A stretch of 64,000 nucleotides of DNA from Bacteroidales bacterium (GTDB lineage Bacteria; Bacteroidota; Bacteroidia; Bacteroidales; Muribaculaceae): contig SUXJ01000003.1 of the NCBI GenBank assembly GCA_015061005.1, forward strand, positions 39,129 to 103,128, written 5' to 3'. Position numbers and translations under genes: made by a program. Numbering within the stretch: position 1 is the first letter of the stretch; each line of letters starts with the position of its first letter. Below the pieces are notes generated by a model, which saw only the letters and a list, made by a program, of their open reading frames with translations, searched no databases and had not been told where the DNA came from. Shown piece after piece: positions 32,680 through 41,517 of this stretch.

Positions 32680-34293
32680 TTATCCTATATATAATGCATT
32701 TGCAGTTTCGAGATATTCTATAAATGTATCAATCTCGTATGGTCGAATTCTGTTTTTGCCTTGTGACGAAAATCTTACAAAATCAATTTGTCGTTGACTA
32801 TCTGAAAATATAGTAGGGGCAACGAATACGCATTCAGATCCTTCAGTGTATTTTTCTTTGAATTCAATTAGATGTCTTTCGATAGGCCAAACTTCCATCA
32901 TTGTTTGAGTGCGACCTTGCGCCATTGTTACTTCTACAAGAATTGCGTTAGGGCTTTCAATACATTCAATATCTCCAATCCCGCCTCCTGCTGTAGAAGT
33001 TGGCAATCCTGTATCATCTATTGGATAATTGGGAATTACTTCAACATGGGGCAATTTGGATTTGATCGCTAATGCTGTTAAAAACTCAAGGCGAGAAGGC
33101 GTGGCAATGAATTTGAGAGTATCATCTTTTGACGCTGTCTTTTTAGATAGATGAGACAACTCTGTTTTGATTGTATCCCAACTATATATTTTAGTCCATT
33201 CTGCAAGTTTATTTGCCGCTTCATTCTTTGTATATCCAACTGCCTTAATATCGAATAAATGTTTGTCAACTGAAGACATATACTTGAAATATTCGACTTC
33301 AGTGTCATACTTTTTATAATTGGAAAATGTATTGATGATATACTCTACCTTATCGTCTTCATTATGATTAATATCAATAAATCTGCCCCCTCCTCTAAAT
33401 GATATAAGTCCGGTCATACGCATTTTTCGAACAAAGTCATCTGGATATTCAGATACTATTGATTTTAGCTTAAACTCTTTAAATCCTCCCAAAATTTCAT
33501 TGATACAAATTTCTGCAATTACTTCTGGAGTGGGATTATATCCATATTCATTGCGTAATTGTTTAATGCGACTATATAAAGTAATGGCATTATTATCAGG
33601 CCAAAATAGCAACAATGGTATTTCTTTATATGAAATGCCACAATCATTATATTCAGGATCTGCATTAAGCAAGCGTATAACTTTGAGCAACAAGATTAAT
33701 GGAATATTGTCGTTTAATTCTCTTATAAAAGGATTACAACGTTGTTGCTTTGCAAATGCCTGCATAAAGGCTATTTGTTCATTTTGAGGGTTGACAATTT
33801 GTCTATTAACAGACCCATCTTCGCCGTATGTAATAGAAACTGTTGATGCAAGGAAATTCCCTGTTTCGGAGAATTGTATTGGTTCTCCCATTTTATAATA
33901 CACAAAGCCTAATACTTTCATTAGTTTAAATTGTGTATCAAAACGGCTTTCCCAACCTTGCTCAAAACCGGCTTCTTTATGTCCTTTTATGTCATCATGT
34001 AAATTTGGATCATTACCATTATACACCGCTTTTGTTTCCTTTTCTGTTAAAGCAAATTCTCCAAATTCACTATTTCGTCTGCTTCCCCATTTCTCTTTCA
34101 CAGACATGGGGATTCGCTTTATCGGACGATAAAGCCCACACTTGAAGGCTTCTCTTTCTATTTTCTCTACAACTTCTGAATTCAGAATCTGACCATCAAA
34201 TTTCTTCAGTAAAAATATAAAATCTTTATACCGTTCAGGATTGCGAATAGTTGTTGTATAAAGAAGTGGTTTGTATTCTGCCTTTTTTGCCAT
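32680..34293 (-). CDS. Type II restriction endonuclease, AlwI family
   Basis: 537 residues. The N-terminus (KPLLYTTTIRNPERYKDFIF) and length match the AlwI family (AlwI cuts near GGATC; PleI/MlyI/N.BstNBI relatives recognise GAGTC). The C-terminal nuclease core looks like PD-(D/E)XK: SRLEFLTALAI, GGGIGDIEC (Asp) and NAILVEVTMA, where the usual ExK reads EVT. It lies between two methyltransferase genes with 1-bp spacers, so dosage is coupled. Recognition site not readable; GATC-containing is favoured by the methyltransferases. Confidence 0.85.
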   Translation of the reverse strand: MAKKAEYKPLLYTTTIRNPERYKDFIFLLKKFDGQILNSEVVEKIEREAFKCGLYRPIKRIPMSVKEKWGSRRNSEFGEFALTEKETKAVYNGNDPNLHDDIKGHKEAGFEQGWESRFDTQFKLMKVLGFVYYKMGEPIQFSETGNFLASTVSITYGEDGSVNRQIVNPQNEQIAFMQAFAKQQRCNPFIRELNDNIPLILLLKVIRLLNADPEYNDCGISYKEIPLLLFWPDNNAITLYSRIKQLRNEYGYNPTPEVIAEICINEILGGFKEFKLKSIVSEYPDDFVRKMRMTGLISFRGGGRFIDINHNEDDKVEYIINTFSNYKKYDTEVEYFKYMSSVDKHLFDIKAVGYTKNEAANKLAEWTKIYSWDTIKTELSHLSKKTASKDDTLKFIATPSRLEFLTALAIKSKLPHVEVIPNYPIDDTGLPTSTAGGGIGDIECIESPNAILVEVTMAQGRTQTMMEVWPIERHLIEFKEKYTEGSECVFVAPTIFSDSQRQIDFVRFSSQGKNRIRPYEIDTFIEYLETANALYIG

Positions 34294-34294
34294 A

Positions 34295-35206
34295 TTAATA
34301 ATTTGTTATCAAAACTTCGTTAAATGTTTTTATCGTATTATCGTGGTAACTAATATAGTTACTTTTAATAGAATGCATATTATATTGTTTCGCCCATTCA
34401 ATAAATATATCATTAGTGCGACCTTTGTAATGAGTTACATTAGATATAGCAAATTTAATATTGCGCATTGAGAAATCATCTAGTATATTTAATAAATCTC
34501 GTTCTGTTTCATCATTCCAATGTTTATTGTATTCGCTAAATGTTATAAGATATGGGGGATCTAAATATACCAAGTCTAATTCAGACAATTCCAGCTGTGG
34601 TAAAAAAACTCTAAAATCAAGGTTTCTCCATTGGGGATTTTTTTTGCCAACTTCTTCAAAATATGAATTTAGAGCATTTACTGTGTTTGCGTTAAAATCG
34701 ACATTCCCAACAGGTAAATTAAAGTCTCCTTTAGAATTAAATCGAAGCATCCGATTAAAACCATAGATTAACAACAAATATAAACTAAGGATATCACTTC
34801 TATCTGATTTGTTAAAATCTGATTTTAATTTACTATATTTATCCTTATTGAATTTTGCAAAATATGTTTTTGGAAAACTTTGTTTTAATTCAAACGGAAC
34901 AACATCGCATAAGTAAGAGCACGATAAACCATACTTATTTATGACAGACCAAGCGTTTTCAAAAAAAACGTCAATATTACCAACTTGACGAGTTAGATAT
35001 TTGTGAATTTCTATAACATTTACATCGATGTCGTTCAAGATATATTCATTCGCTTCTATATTCATAAATACAGAGCCACCACCCACAAAAGGTTCTACAA
35101 ATTTGTTAATCCTTTGTGGAAAATGTGTTTTTATTTCCGAGATAAGTTTATATTTATCTCCTACATAAAATAGAGGCGAACGCTTTACTTTTTCTTTCAT
35201 TGTCAA
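34295..35206 (-). CDS. Dam-family (D12, alpha-class) adenine methyltransferase
   Basis: 303 residues. Motif X PLFYVGDKYKLI, motif I FVEPFVGGGSVF (37-48), motif IV DPPYL (216-220), as in Dam/DpnM enzymes that methylate GATC. An alternative start is M3 (35200). It overlaps the next upstream methyltransferase by ~50 bp, indicating translational coupling. Paired with the beta-class enzyme, it resembles the DpnM/DpnA arrangement. Confidence 0.9.
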   Translation of the reverse strand: MTMKEKVKRSPLFYVGDKYKLISEIKTHFPQRINKFVEPFVGGGSVFMNIEANEYILNDIDVNVIEIHKYLTRQVGNIDVFFENAWSVINKYGLSCSYLCDVVPFELKQSFPKTYFAKFNKDKYSKLKSDFNKSDRSDILSLYLLLIYGFNRMLRFNSKGDFNLPVGNVDFNANTVNALNSYFEEVGKKNPQWRNLDFRVFLPQLELSELDLVYLDPPYLITFSEYNKHWNDETERDLLNILDDFSMRNIKFAISNVTHYKGRTNDIFIEWAKQYNMHSIKSNYISYHDNTIKTFNEVLITNY

Positions 35207-36527
35207 CTTTTGTTACAAATAAGAGCTCTTTGTGGTCTGCAAATTCAGTTTTACCTGTATTAAAAGCATTATATGAATGTTCAAATACTTGTGTATCTCC
35301 ACATTTGTTAAGAATGTCAAGAATTTGTTCTAACTTTATTTTATTTGCTGACGATTTACTTTTTGATTGGTATGTGTTGTTATATGATACAACCAAATAT
35401 TTTGCAGTCAAATTCGCAATTAAGTCTTCAAAATATAGCGGTGCTTTACTTGTGCAGTATCCACTCATATTTTCAGGAGCAGGTTTCAGTGCAACGCCAT
35501 ATAATGCAGGTTTCTCCCATTTGACAAGATTTTCATATAAATGATAAAATCTACAATATTGACGAGAATTATATGGAGGATCAATATAGGCAACATCACA
35601 CGAAATATTCCGTGCAAGAGAATTTGAGTCTTCTCTGAAAATCTTCACATTTGAAAGACTTTGTGCATCAATCATTTTTAGCCTAAATGCTCTTTCCGGA
35701 ATCTCTTTTTTTATATAAGCGTCAAAATGGCCAACTGTATTTGCATGTTTATCAATGCTATATATAAGAGAGGCTAATAGTATGGCATACTCCTTATTTG
35801 TAAGTGTTGGACGCATATCCTCTATATCTTCTCGAATATGTCCGATTAATTTTGCCAATTTATATTCAAAAAATTTGCCACCAAAATTTATTGAAAAATA
35901 ATTCTCAGGTAAAAATTCTACTTCAACAGCATTATATGCAGCAATAATATCCGATATTTTTTCGATACTCCATTCTCCTTCGCCGAAAAATCCTTGGTAA
36001 ATGATATTGTTTGAAAACAAAAAATCATTTATAATGACATTATCGAATAATGGTATTGCTTTTTTTGCAACAGAACCGGAACCCGCAAAAATGTCGCATA
36101 ATGTGCCTGAGCAAGATGTATGTGATTGAATTATTTCCATAATCCAATCTGTTAGACTAGCTTTATTTCCGATATATCTTCTACTCTCTAATCCAATCTT
36201 TTGCTCAATAAGTCTGTCAGAAAATACTGTCAGATAATGTGAACCATACGCGAACTTTTCTTCAGCAACTTTTAGAGTTTCTTTCGTTATATCAGGATAT
36301 GGTATTGATTCGATAATACGGTCGCTTTCTCGCTGAATAATTAAATGTCTTTCATCACACTCATATATTTTGGCGAGAATTTGTATTTGCTCCAAAGTCG
36401 GTAATCTTTTCCCATTTTCAATTCTGCTAAGTTGGGCTAAATGTATTCCGGAAGACGCATGAACCGACTGTAGAGATATTCCTCTATGCTCTCTTATTTC
36501 TTTTAATATTTGACAAACTTCGTACAT
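35154..36527 (-). CDS. XRE HTH-methyltransferase fusion (D12 class)
   Basis: 457 residues from ATG 36527 (MYEVCQILKEIREHRG). Residues 1-60 are an XRE/Cro-type HTH (GISLQSVHASSGIHLAQLSR, IENGKRLPTLEQI). Residues ~110-450 are an alpha-class methyltransferase: RYIGNKASLTDWI, DIFAGSGSVAKK, DPPYNSRQY. HTH-methyltransferases such as M.SsoII repress or tune their own R-M promoter. Promoter TAACTTTG at 36567-36574, with palindromes at 36583-36603 as possible operator. First gene of the R-M operon. Confidence 0.87.
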   Translation of the reverse strand: MYEVCQILKEIREHRGISLQSVHASSGIHLAQLSRIENGKRLPTLEQIQILAKIYECDERHLIIQRESDRIIESIPYPDITKETLKVAEEKFAYGSHYLTVFSDRLIEQKIGLESRRYIGNKASLTDWIMEIIQSHTSCSGTLCDIFAGSGSVAKKAIPLFDNVIINDFLFSNNIIYQGFFGEGEWSIEKISDIIAAYNAVEVEFLPENYFSINFGGKFFEYKLAKLIGHIREDIEDMRPTLTNKEYAILLASLIYSIDKHANTVGHFDAYIKKEIPERAFRLKMIDAQSLSNVKIFREDSNSLARNISCDVAYIDPPYNSRQYCRFYHLYENLVKWEKPALYGVALKPAPENMSGYCTSKAPLYFEDLIANLTAKYLVVSYNNTYQSKSKSSANKIKLEQILDILNKCGDTQVFEHSYNAFNTGKTEFADHKELLFVTKVDNERKSKAFASILCRR

Positions 36528-36566
36528 AAATATGGTGCATTGTTTTTTATTTTTGACAATGCATGG

Positions 36567-36603
36567 CAAAGTTACAAAAAAACAATTAATTGACCAATTA
36601 TTG
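36567..36603 (-). promoter_or_regulatory. R-M operon promoter with palindromic operator candidate
   Basis: On the minus strand TAACTTTG (36567-36574) with ATTG about 20 bp upstream. Between and over the -33 region lie a perfect palindrome CAATTAATTG (36583-36592) and a near copy CAATTATTG (36595-36603), the right size for a dimeric XRE regulator. Confidence 0.55.
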
Positions 36604-36666
36604 CTAAAAGAACATCTGGTATGAATTAAGCTATTAATAACTTTTCCGTAATCAATAGCTGTAAAA

Positions 36667-37449
36667 CTATTTGTCTAAAGTTTTGAAAGTTATTCGAGGT
36701 GAAAAATCTTTCAAATTTACTTTCTCGCGAGTTATTCCTAAGCAATCTAATACTTCAATAGAAAAATTCACAATGATATCATTTGCTTCATGGAGTAATG
36801 ACAAATATTCGGTTCGGCTTTTTGTGAGTGGATAAAACCAGCTGGCTTTCATTACGATTAATTTCTCTGGAGTTTTACAAGTGAAACGGCCTGAAGAGGA
36901 TTTAGTTAAAGGAACATGTGAGCAATGCGCAATTTCTGGTATATAATTATTAAGTGTTGGTAAGGATATCCCTCCTCGGTGTTTGAATGAGTTTATAGTT
37001 TCAGCAATTGGTTTTCTTTTAGTTTCATAGTATTTTTCTATTATAGGAACCAGTTCCGACTCATTTTGTTTTTGGAGGGCGTTTTTTATACGCGTAATTG
37101 TTACTTTGCGTAACTCTTGTGCATACTCTGTCTCTGTTCTAAAATCAGAAGATATGTGAGTGGCAAAGTATATAATTTGCAAGATAGTGTCAAAACATGC
37201 ACTATAACAAAGTAATGCTTGTTGGATGTGAAGAAGTTGGAGGTAATCTATACTTTCATTCTTTTGATTATTGTTAGCTTTTAATTTGTCTAACTTACAT
37301 ATAGAATAATTTCCAAAATCAAGCTGTTGATTTAAGCTCATAAAAAGGCATAGTGCCGCCATTAATTGATGATCTCCATTTGCACCAAACATATAAAGCG
37401 TTGACGTTGCAATATATTTTGCCTCATCATGTAAATTTCGTAAATTCAT
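36667..37449 (-). CDS. Unknown island protein
   Basis: 260 residues, predominantly helical, no TM helix or signal peptide. Seen: YLQLLHIQQALLCYSACFDTILQIIYFA, a hydrophobic helix, then ETINSFKHRGGISLP. The overall look is of all-alpha, HEPN-like hypothetical proteins, but no RxxxxH catalytic motif is present, so I do not assign it. It is AT-rich like the R-M genes and separated from them by a ~140-bp gap with the R-M promoter. Possibly an accessory defence gene. Confidence 0.6.
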   Translation of the reverse strand: MNLRNLHDEAKYIATSTLYMFGANGDHQLMAALCLFMSLNQQLDFGNYSICKLDKLKANNNQKNESIDYLQLLHIQQALLCYSACFDTILQIIYFATHISSDFRTETEYAQELRKVTITRIKNALQKQNESELVPIIEKYYETKRKPIAETINSFKHRGGISLPTLNNYIPEIAHCSHVPLTKSSSGRFTCKTPEKLIVMKASWFYPLTKSRTEYLSLLHEANDIIVNFSIEVLDCLGITREKVNLKDFSPRITFKTLDK

Positions 37450-37578
37450 GTTATTCTGTGTTGAAAATCAACTAGAAGGGTGAACTCAATTTTTGCTTAA
37501 GTATATCTTTCTTATCTTAGTGATTTTTTTATCATTAGCACCTCAATGTTAACCGCATAAAAGTTCAAAAATCATATC

Positions 37579-37669
37579 GATTTTTACATTCTTAGCTCTT
37601 ATAGCATTCTATATCCTCGTTCCCATGGTGATTCTATGGGGTTGGGACAAACTGTGCCCTCGGAAGTGA
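37579..37669 (+). pseudogene. Second copy of the 32-aa gene, 5' end lost
   Basis: The frame from ATTTTTACATTC to TGA (37667-37669) matches 31014-31103, but the first three codons, promoter and inverted repeat are replaced by unrelated island DNA. One nonsynonymous change (Phe to Cys in LFPRK) is near the end. Confidence 0.8.
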
Positions 37670-38011
37670 TTACTCTTCCTCGTCGGCGATTTCAGTTACC
37701 TTAATCAGCTCGATTTTCGTGGCTGATGAGTGACTGATGTGGAAATTATATCGACCGAGTTTCACGTCATCACCTTGCATGGGGATTGACCCGGTTTGGT
37801 TCATGATGTAGCCGGCAAGGGTTTGATATTCATCGCTTTCCGGAATTTCAAGCCCGAACTGTTCATGCAGACGGTCAACCTCAATGCGACCGGAGAACTC
37901 AAATGAGCCGTCACTGAGTTGGCGAGCCACCACGTCACTCCTATCGTGTTCATCCTGAATGTCGCCGAGGATTTCTTCCATGAGGTCCTCCAGCGTAACC
38001 ATCCCCGACGT
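37579..38011. repeat. Right 433-bp direct repeat bounding the R-M island
   Basis: Partner of 31013-31445; contains the 3' end of the intact CNNM gene and the truncated 32-aa gene. Confidence 0.95.
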
Positions 38012-38947
38012 TCCGCCGAATTCGTCAACAACTATTGCCACCGAACGCTTCTCGGTAAGCAATCGGCGCATCATTTTGTTGGCCAACAGTGACTCCGGAG
38101 CAAAGAGCACCGGCTTGAGGTTTGCTTTCCAATCAGCATCGGGTTTCAGAAGTTCAGATACGTGGATATAGCCCAAAACGGAGTCGATTTCGTTGTCGTA
38201 AACAATGATTTTTGACCGACCGGACGAAGTGAATAATTCCGAAAGTTCATGACGCTCAGTCGATGTGATGTTAACTGCAACGATTTCATTGCGAGGAATC
38301 ATGCAGTCTCTCAAGTGAATGGTAGAGAAATCTATGGCGTTGTGAAATATTTTCACTTCATTTTCCAATTGTGGACGCTCCTCCACCGGGTTGCTCAGCG
38401 TGCGCTCTATGTAGTCATTCAAGTCAACCACGCTAAGTGTTGTTTCTTCGCCCGAAATGTTGCGAATGCCTACCATGCGCATCAATCCGCGTGAAATGGC
38501 TGTTGTCAGCAGCGAAATAGGGTAGAGCACCATGTAAAACAGATAAATCGGCAGTGCCACTACTCTGAGCGACGCATTCGGATTGATGCGAAACAGGGTT
38601 TTAGGCATGAATTCGCCGGTGATGATAATGACGACTGTGGTAATAAGGGTTTGAATCAGCAGTGCCAAGCCCTCGTTGCCGTTGACCCACTGCAAGATGT
38701 CTTTTTCGAGCAGCAGAGCCGCAGCCATACCATAGATAACGAGCACTATGTTGTTCCCTACCAGCAGGGTCGTAATCAAAAAGTCAGGGCGAGAGTAATA
38801 GCGATCAATAATGCGCGAAATGAAGCCGCCTTTCTGGGTGTCCAATTCCACTCTCACCTTGTCCGATGAAACGAATGCGATTTCAGAGCCTGAAAATAGT
38901 GCCGAAAGAATCAGCGACACTATGATTACTATTATCATTGTGGTCAT
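37670..38947 (-). CDS. CNNM/CorC-HlyC family membrane protein (GldE-like)
   Basis: 425 residues: DUF21/CNNM TM domain (ALFSGSEIAFVSSDKVRVEL; ITGEFMPKTLFRINP), two CBS domains (~200-330; RDCMIPRNEIVAVN, SVAIVVDEFGGTSGMVTLEDLMEEI) and a C-terminal CorC_HlyC domain. A Mg/Co efflux or, in Bacteroidetes, GldE-type role is possible. Last gene of the coaX-lptC operon; overlaps lptC by 4 bp. Its 3' third was duplicated by the R-M island. Confidence 0.9.
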   Translation of the reverse strand: MTTMIIVIIVSLILSALFSGSEIAFVSSDKVRVELDTQKGGFISRIIDRYYSRPDFLITTLLVGNNIVLVIYGMAAALLLEKDILQWVNGNEGLALLIQTLITTVVIIITGEFMPKTLFRINPNASLRVVALPIYLFYMVLYPISLLTTAISRGLMRMVGIRNISGEETTLSVVDLNDYIERTLSNPVEERPQLENEVKIFHNAIDFSTIHLRDCMIPRNEIVAVNITSTERHELSELFTSSGRSKIIVYDNEIDSVLGYIHVSELLKPDADWKANLKPVLFAPESLLANKMMRRLLTEKRSVAIVVDEFGGTSGMVTLEDLMEEILGDIQDEHDRSDVVARQLSDGSFEFSGRIEVDRLHEQFGLEIPESDEYQTLAGYIMNQTGSIPMQGDDVKLGRYNFHISHSSATKIELIKVTEIADEEE

Positions 38948-39516
38948 GGTTGTCCGTGTTGTCTGTTTGCCTCGAATTCTGCCGTCGGGATTATACCCGA
39001 GGGACGGCGTATGGTATATGATGTGATTTGTTCGTTGGAGATAAATCCGTATCCCTCGAGAATGCGTTGACCGCGTTCAATGTGGATAAACGAATCCGAA
39101 TATACTTGGTGGCTGTTTTGGTCCCAGTATAGTTCGCGCGTCAGAAACTTGTCGCCGTCGGTGTTGCGCATTCTGACGTCGCCGGTCAGCTTCCACAGTT
39201 TTTTGCGCGACATATAGCGCGCAGTATCGGCCGTTACGATGGATTCTACTTGCATGGCATCGGTATAGCGTTCAACGGTCAGTCCCTCCGGAAAATGCCA
39301 AAAGGGCTCGTCGGCTTCGTCATACATGTACCAAATCGGGGCTGTCAGGTGATAGCGAGTCACCCCCGAATCGCTGACAAAGGAGTTCACATCGGTAGTC
39401 ACCATGGTCGGAGTGGTGTTCCCGTCAACCGCAGTGCGCTCCGTTATGGCTGTTGATGTGCAGCCTATTAACAGTGCAAGCGTCAGTGCAAATATCGGCA
39501 ATAATTTGCCCATCAA
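38944..39516 (-). CDS. lptC: LPS export periplasmic protein LptC
   Basis: 190 residues. Lipobox-like LLIGC (Cys19) as in Bacteroidetes LptC; then SGVTRYHLTAPIWYMYDEADEPFW and LTGDVRMRN..., RELYWDQNSHQVYSD, the LptC/OstA-like strands. It bridges LptBFG to the LptA-type periplasmic relay. 13 bp after the outer-membrane protein gene, 4-bp overlap with CNNM. Confidence 0.88.
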   Translation of the reverse strand: MMGKLLPIFALTLALLIGCTSTAITERTAVDGNTTPTMVTTDVNSFVSDSGVTRYHLTAPIWYMYDEADEPFWHFPEGLTVERYTDAMQVESIVTADTARYMSRKKLWKLTGDVRMRNTDGDKFLTRELYWDQNSHQVYSDSFIHIERGQRILEGYGFISNEQITSYTIRRPSGIIPTAEFEANRQHGQP

Positions 39517-39529
39517 CGTCTTTTATAGG

Positions 39530-40771
39530 TTAGCGGATGCGGCTGGGCACGAACCATGCCTCATTGATGGCAACGCCGAGAGTGACCATGAAATAGTTTT
39601 CGCTGACCGTGGCGGCCGGTGATGTGTTGCGATGACGATATTCAAAACCAAGGTTCACTTTGGTGCGCATCGGAGTTGGCAAGCCGAAGCCCAAACTTAT
39701 GCCAAATTCGTTCACGTTGTTGCTGCCTATCATCATATAGTCGCGTGAATAATATGCTCCGACTCTGTAGGCAATACGTCGGAAATATCCGCCGCGCAAA
39801 CTCGGTATATATTCCGCACCGATTGCGCCCTTGTAGCGGTCGGCAAACTCTACGGGAGAGCTGAAGCCTTCAATGCCGTTAAATCGGGCTTTGCTCCATG
39901 GCTGATACGTGAAGTCCACGCCGACAGTGAGCCGTTTGTCCCATTCGTAGGCTATACCGCCGCCAACGCTCCATGGCATTGAAAACCCGTGTTTCAACGC
40001 TGCCAACCCAATGGTGTCGGGCTTGTTTGTGGTGTTGCTCACGTCGTAAATCACACCATAACCGGTGCCGTGCGTATCTTTGCCGAGTGTATAAGTCGCT
40101 CCTATGGTTACCGTGTGTTCATGCTTGAATGTCAAACCATATTGCAAGCCGAACTGGATATTATAGTCGCGCACCTTCAATACTTTTTCATACAGTGATA
40201 CCGAACCGTTTTCAGCATTGACATACACGTCATTAATGACGTTGCCAAACAAATATCCGGCATTAACACCGAGGCTGAGACCCTTAACGGGCTCTGCGCC
40301 TACGCCGATATATGCTTCCGAAATACCGCCGGAGCCCTGATATGCGCTCTCGCCGTTGGCAATCTCGCTTCCGAACTTATAGCGCACGGTGCTATATGGC
40401 AAAAGTCCCGCGGAAACGCCCATCCATTTTGTCACCGGAACTTGCAAGGTTACGTAATCCAAGCCGCCGATGGGTTTGCTTCCGCTAAGGGAGTTCTCTG
40501 TGGTCGAAATGACGCCGCAGTTTGCCCCTATGTCAAACAAAAAAGTCATTGAATCTATTGCGGCATAGCTCGCCGGATTCTTTACGTTGATTTGGCGCGA
40601 CGAGCGCAGTGCATAGCCGATGCCGCCCATTGAACGCTGCGCCGACGACACGTGGTCGTTCAGAACACCATAGCCATACATCGAGTATGGCGTTTGAATC
40701 ATTTGAGCCGATGCCGGCACTGTTGCGCTCAGCAGCATGGTTGCCGCCACTATTTTTTTGAATATATTCAT
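39530..40771 (-). CDS. Outer-membrane beta-barrel protein (FadL/PorV-like)
   Basis: 413 residues with signal peptide to SAQ. SSAQRSMGGIGYALRSSRQINVKNPASYAA at the N-terminus is typical of FadL/PorV-type barrels in Bacteroidetes; alternating amphipathic strands continue to VTLGVAINEAWF. It is embedded between coaX and lptC with 4-bp overlap to coaX, so a link to envelope assembly is plausible but unproven. Confidence 0.75.
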   Translation of the reverse strand: MNIFKKIVAATMLLSATVPASAQMIQTPYSMYGYGVLNDHVSSAQRSMGGIGYALRSSRQINVKNPASYAAIDSMTFLFDIGANCGVISTTENSLSGSKPIGGLDYVTLQVPVTKWMGVSAGLLPYSTVRYKFGSEIANGESAYQGSGGISEAYIGVGAEPVKGLSLGVNAGYLFGNVINDVYVNAENGSVSLYEKVLKVRDYNIQFGLQYGLTFKHEHTVTIGATYTLGKDTHGTGYGVIYDVSNTTNKPDTIGLAALKHGFSMPWSVGGGIAYEWDKRLTVGVDFTYQPWSKARFNGIEGFSSPVEFADRYKGAIGAEYIPSLRGGYFRRIAYRVGAYYSRDYMMIGSNNVNEFGISLGFGLPTPMRTKVNLGFEYRHRNTSPAATVSENYFMVTLGVAINEAWFVPSRIR

Positions 40772-41517
40772 CTGTTCAAGTTATAATGCAATATATGATT
40801 AAGACCTTCATTGACCAAATGGGGTCGCAAGGCGTATGATATGTCATCAGGCAGCAGTGCCGCAATCTCAGGAGCCCATCCTCCCGACAATACTATGCGG
40901 CGAGTCTGACCGTAACCGCTGTAATATAGCAGCTCCGCAACGACTCCTCGCATTGCTCCGCAGCGCAGGGCTTCAACCGTGTTGCTTCCGATGCCGGGAA
41001 TAAAGTCCGCGTGTCCGCTGACCAATGGTAGGCGTGCGGTGAATCGGTTCAGCGCGCGAAGACGCATGCCCGGACCGGGTGATATGTTTCCACCCAAATA
41101 TTCTCCGTCACTGGTCACTACGTCAAACGTACATGCTGTCCCTATGTCGGCAATCAGCAAGTCCTCATCCGGAATCAACGCTGCCGCACCAATAGCTGCC
41201 GCCAGTCTGTCGGCGCCAAGCGTTTCCGGCGAACCGTAGAGATTTTTCAGTGGTACGGGAGTGTCAGGTGTCAACTCTAATTTTATGTCGGAAGCCATGA
41301 TTTTCATAAGCTCCTTGAGGCTGCGGTCGTGTGCAACGTTACAGCCTATTGCAGCAACTATCTTGTAGCCGCAAAGTTGTTCTTTTATTGTTTCGCTGTC
41401 GGTTGACTCGGTGGCCACGCTACAAGCCAATTCCTCGCGCGTATGTGCGTCGTAAACAACGAGCTTGGTGCTGCTATTTCCTTGGTCAAGGGTGATTGTG
41501 ACTTCGCGAGGCGTCAT
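40768..41517 (-). CDS. coaX: Type III pantothenate kinase
   Basis: 249 residues. ASKHA-fold motifs: TLDQGNSSTKLVVYD (phosphate 1), ETLGADRLAAAIGA, IADIGTACTFDVV (catalytic Asp region), GGNISPGPGMRLRALN. First step of CoA synthesis, ATP- and monovalent-cation dependent. Overlaps by 4 bp with genes on both sides. Confidence 0.94.
   Translation of the reverse strand: MTPREVTITLDQGNSSTKLVVYDAHTREELACSVATESTDSETIKEQLCGYKIVAAIGCNVAHDRSLKELMKIMASDIKLELTPDTPVPLKNLYGSPETLGADRLAAAIGAAALIPDEDLLIADIGTACTFDVVTSDGEYLGGNISPGPGMRLRALNRFTARLPLVSGHADFIPGIGSNTVEALRCGAMRGVVAELLYYSGYGQTRRIVLSGGWAPEIAALLPDDISYALRPHLVNEGLNHILHYNLNR

Noticed and set aside
36667..37449. HEPN toxin assignment for the island gene
   Set aside because: The all-alpha look and NSFKHR segment are suggestive, but no RxxxxH motif and no paired antitoxin gene are visible.
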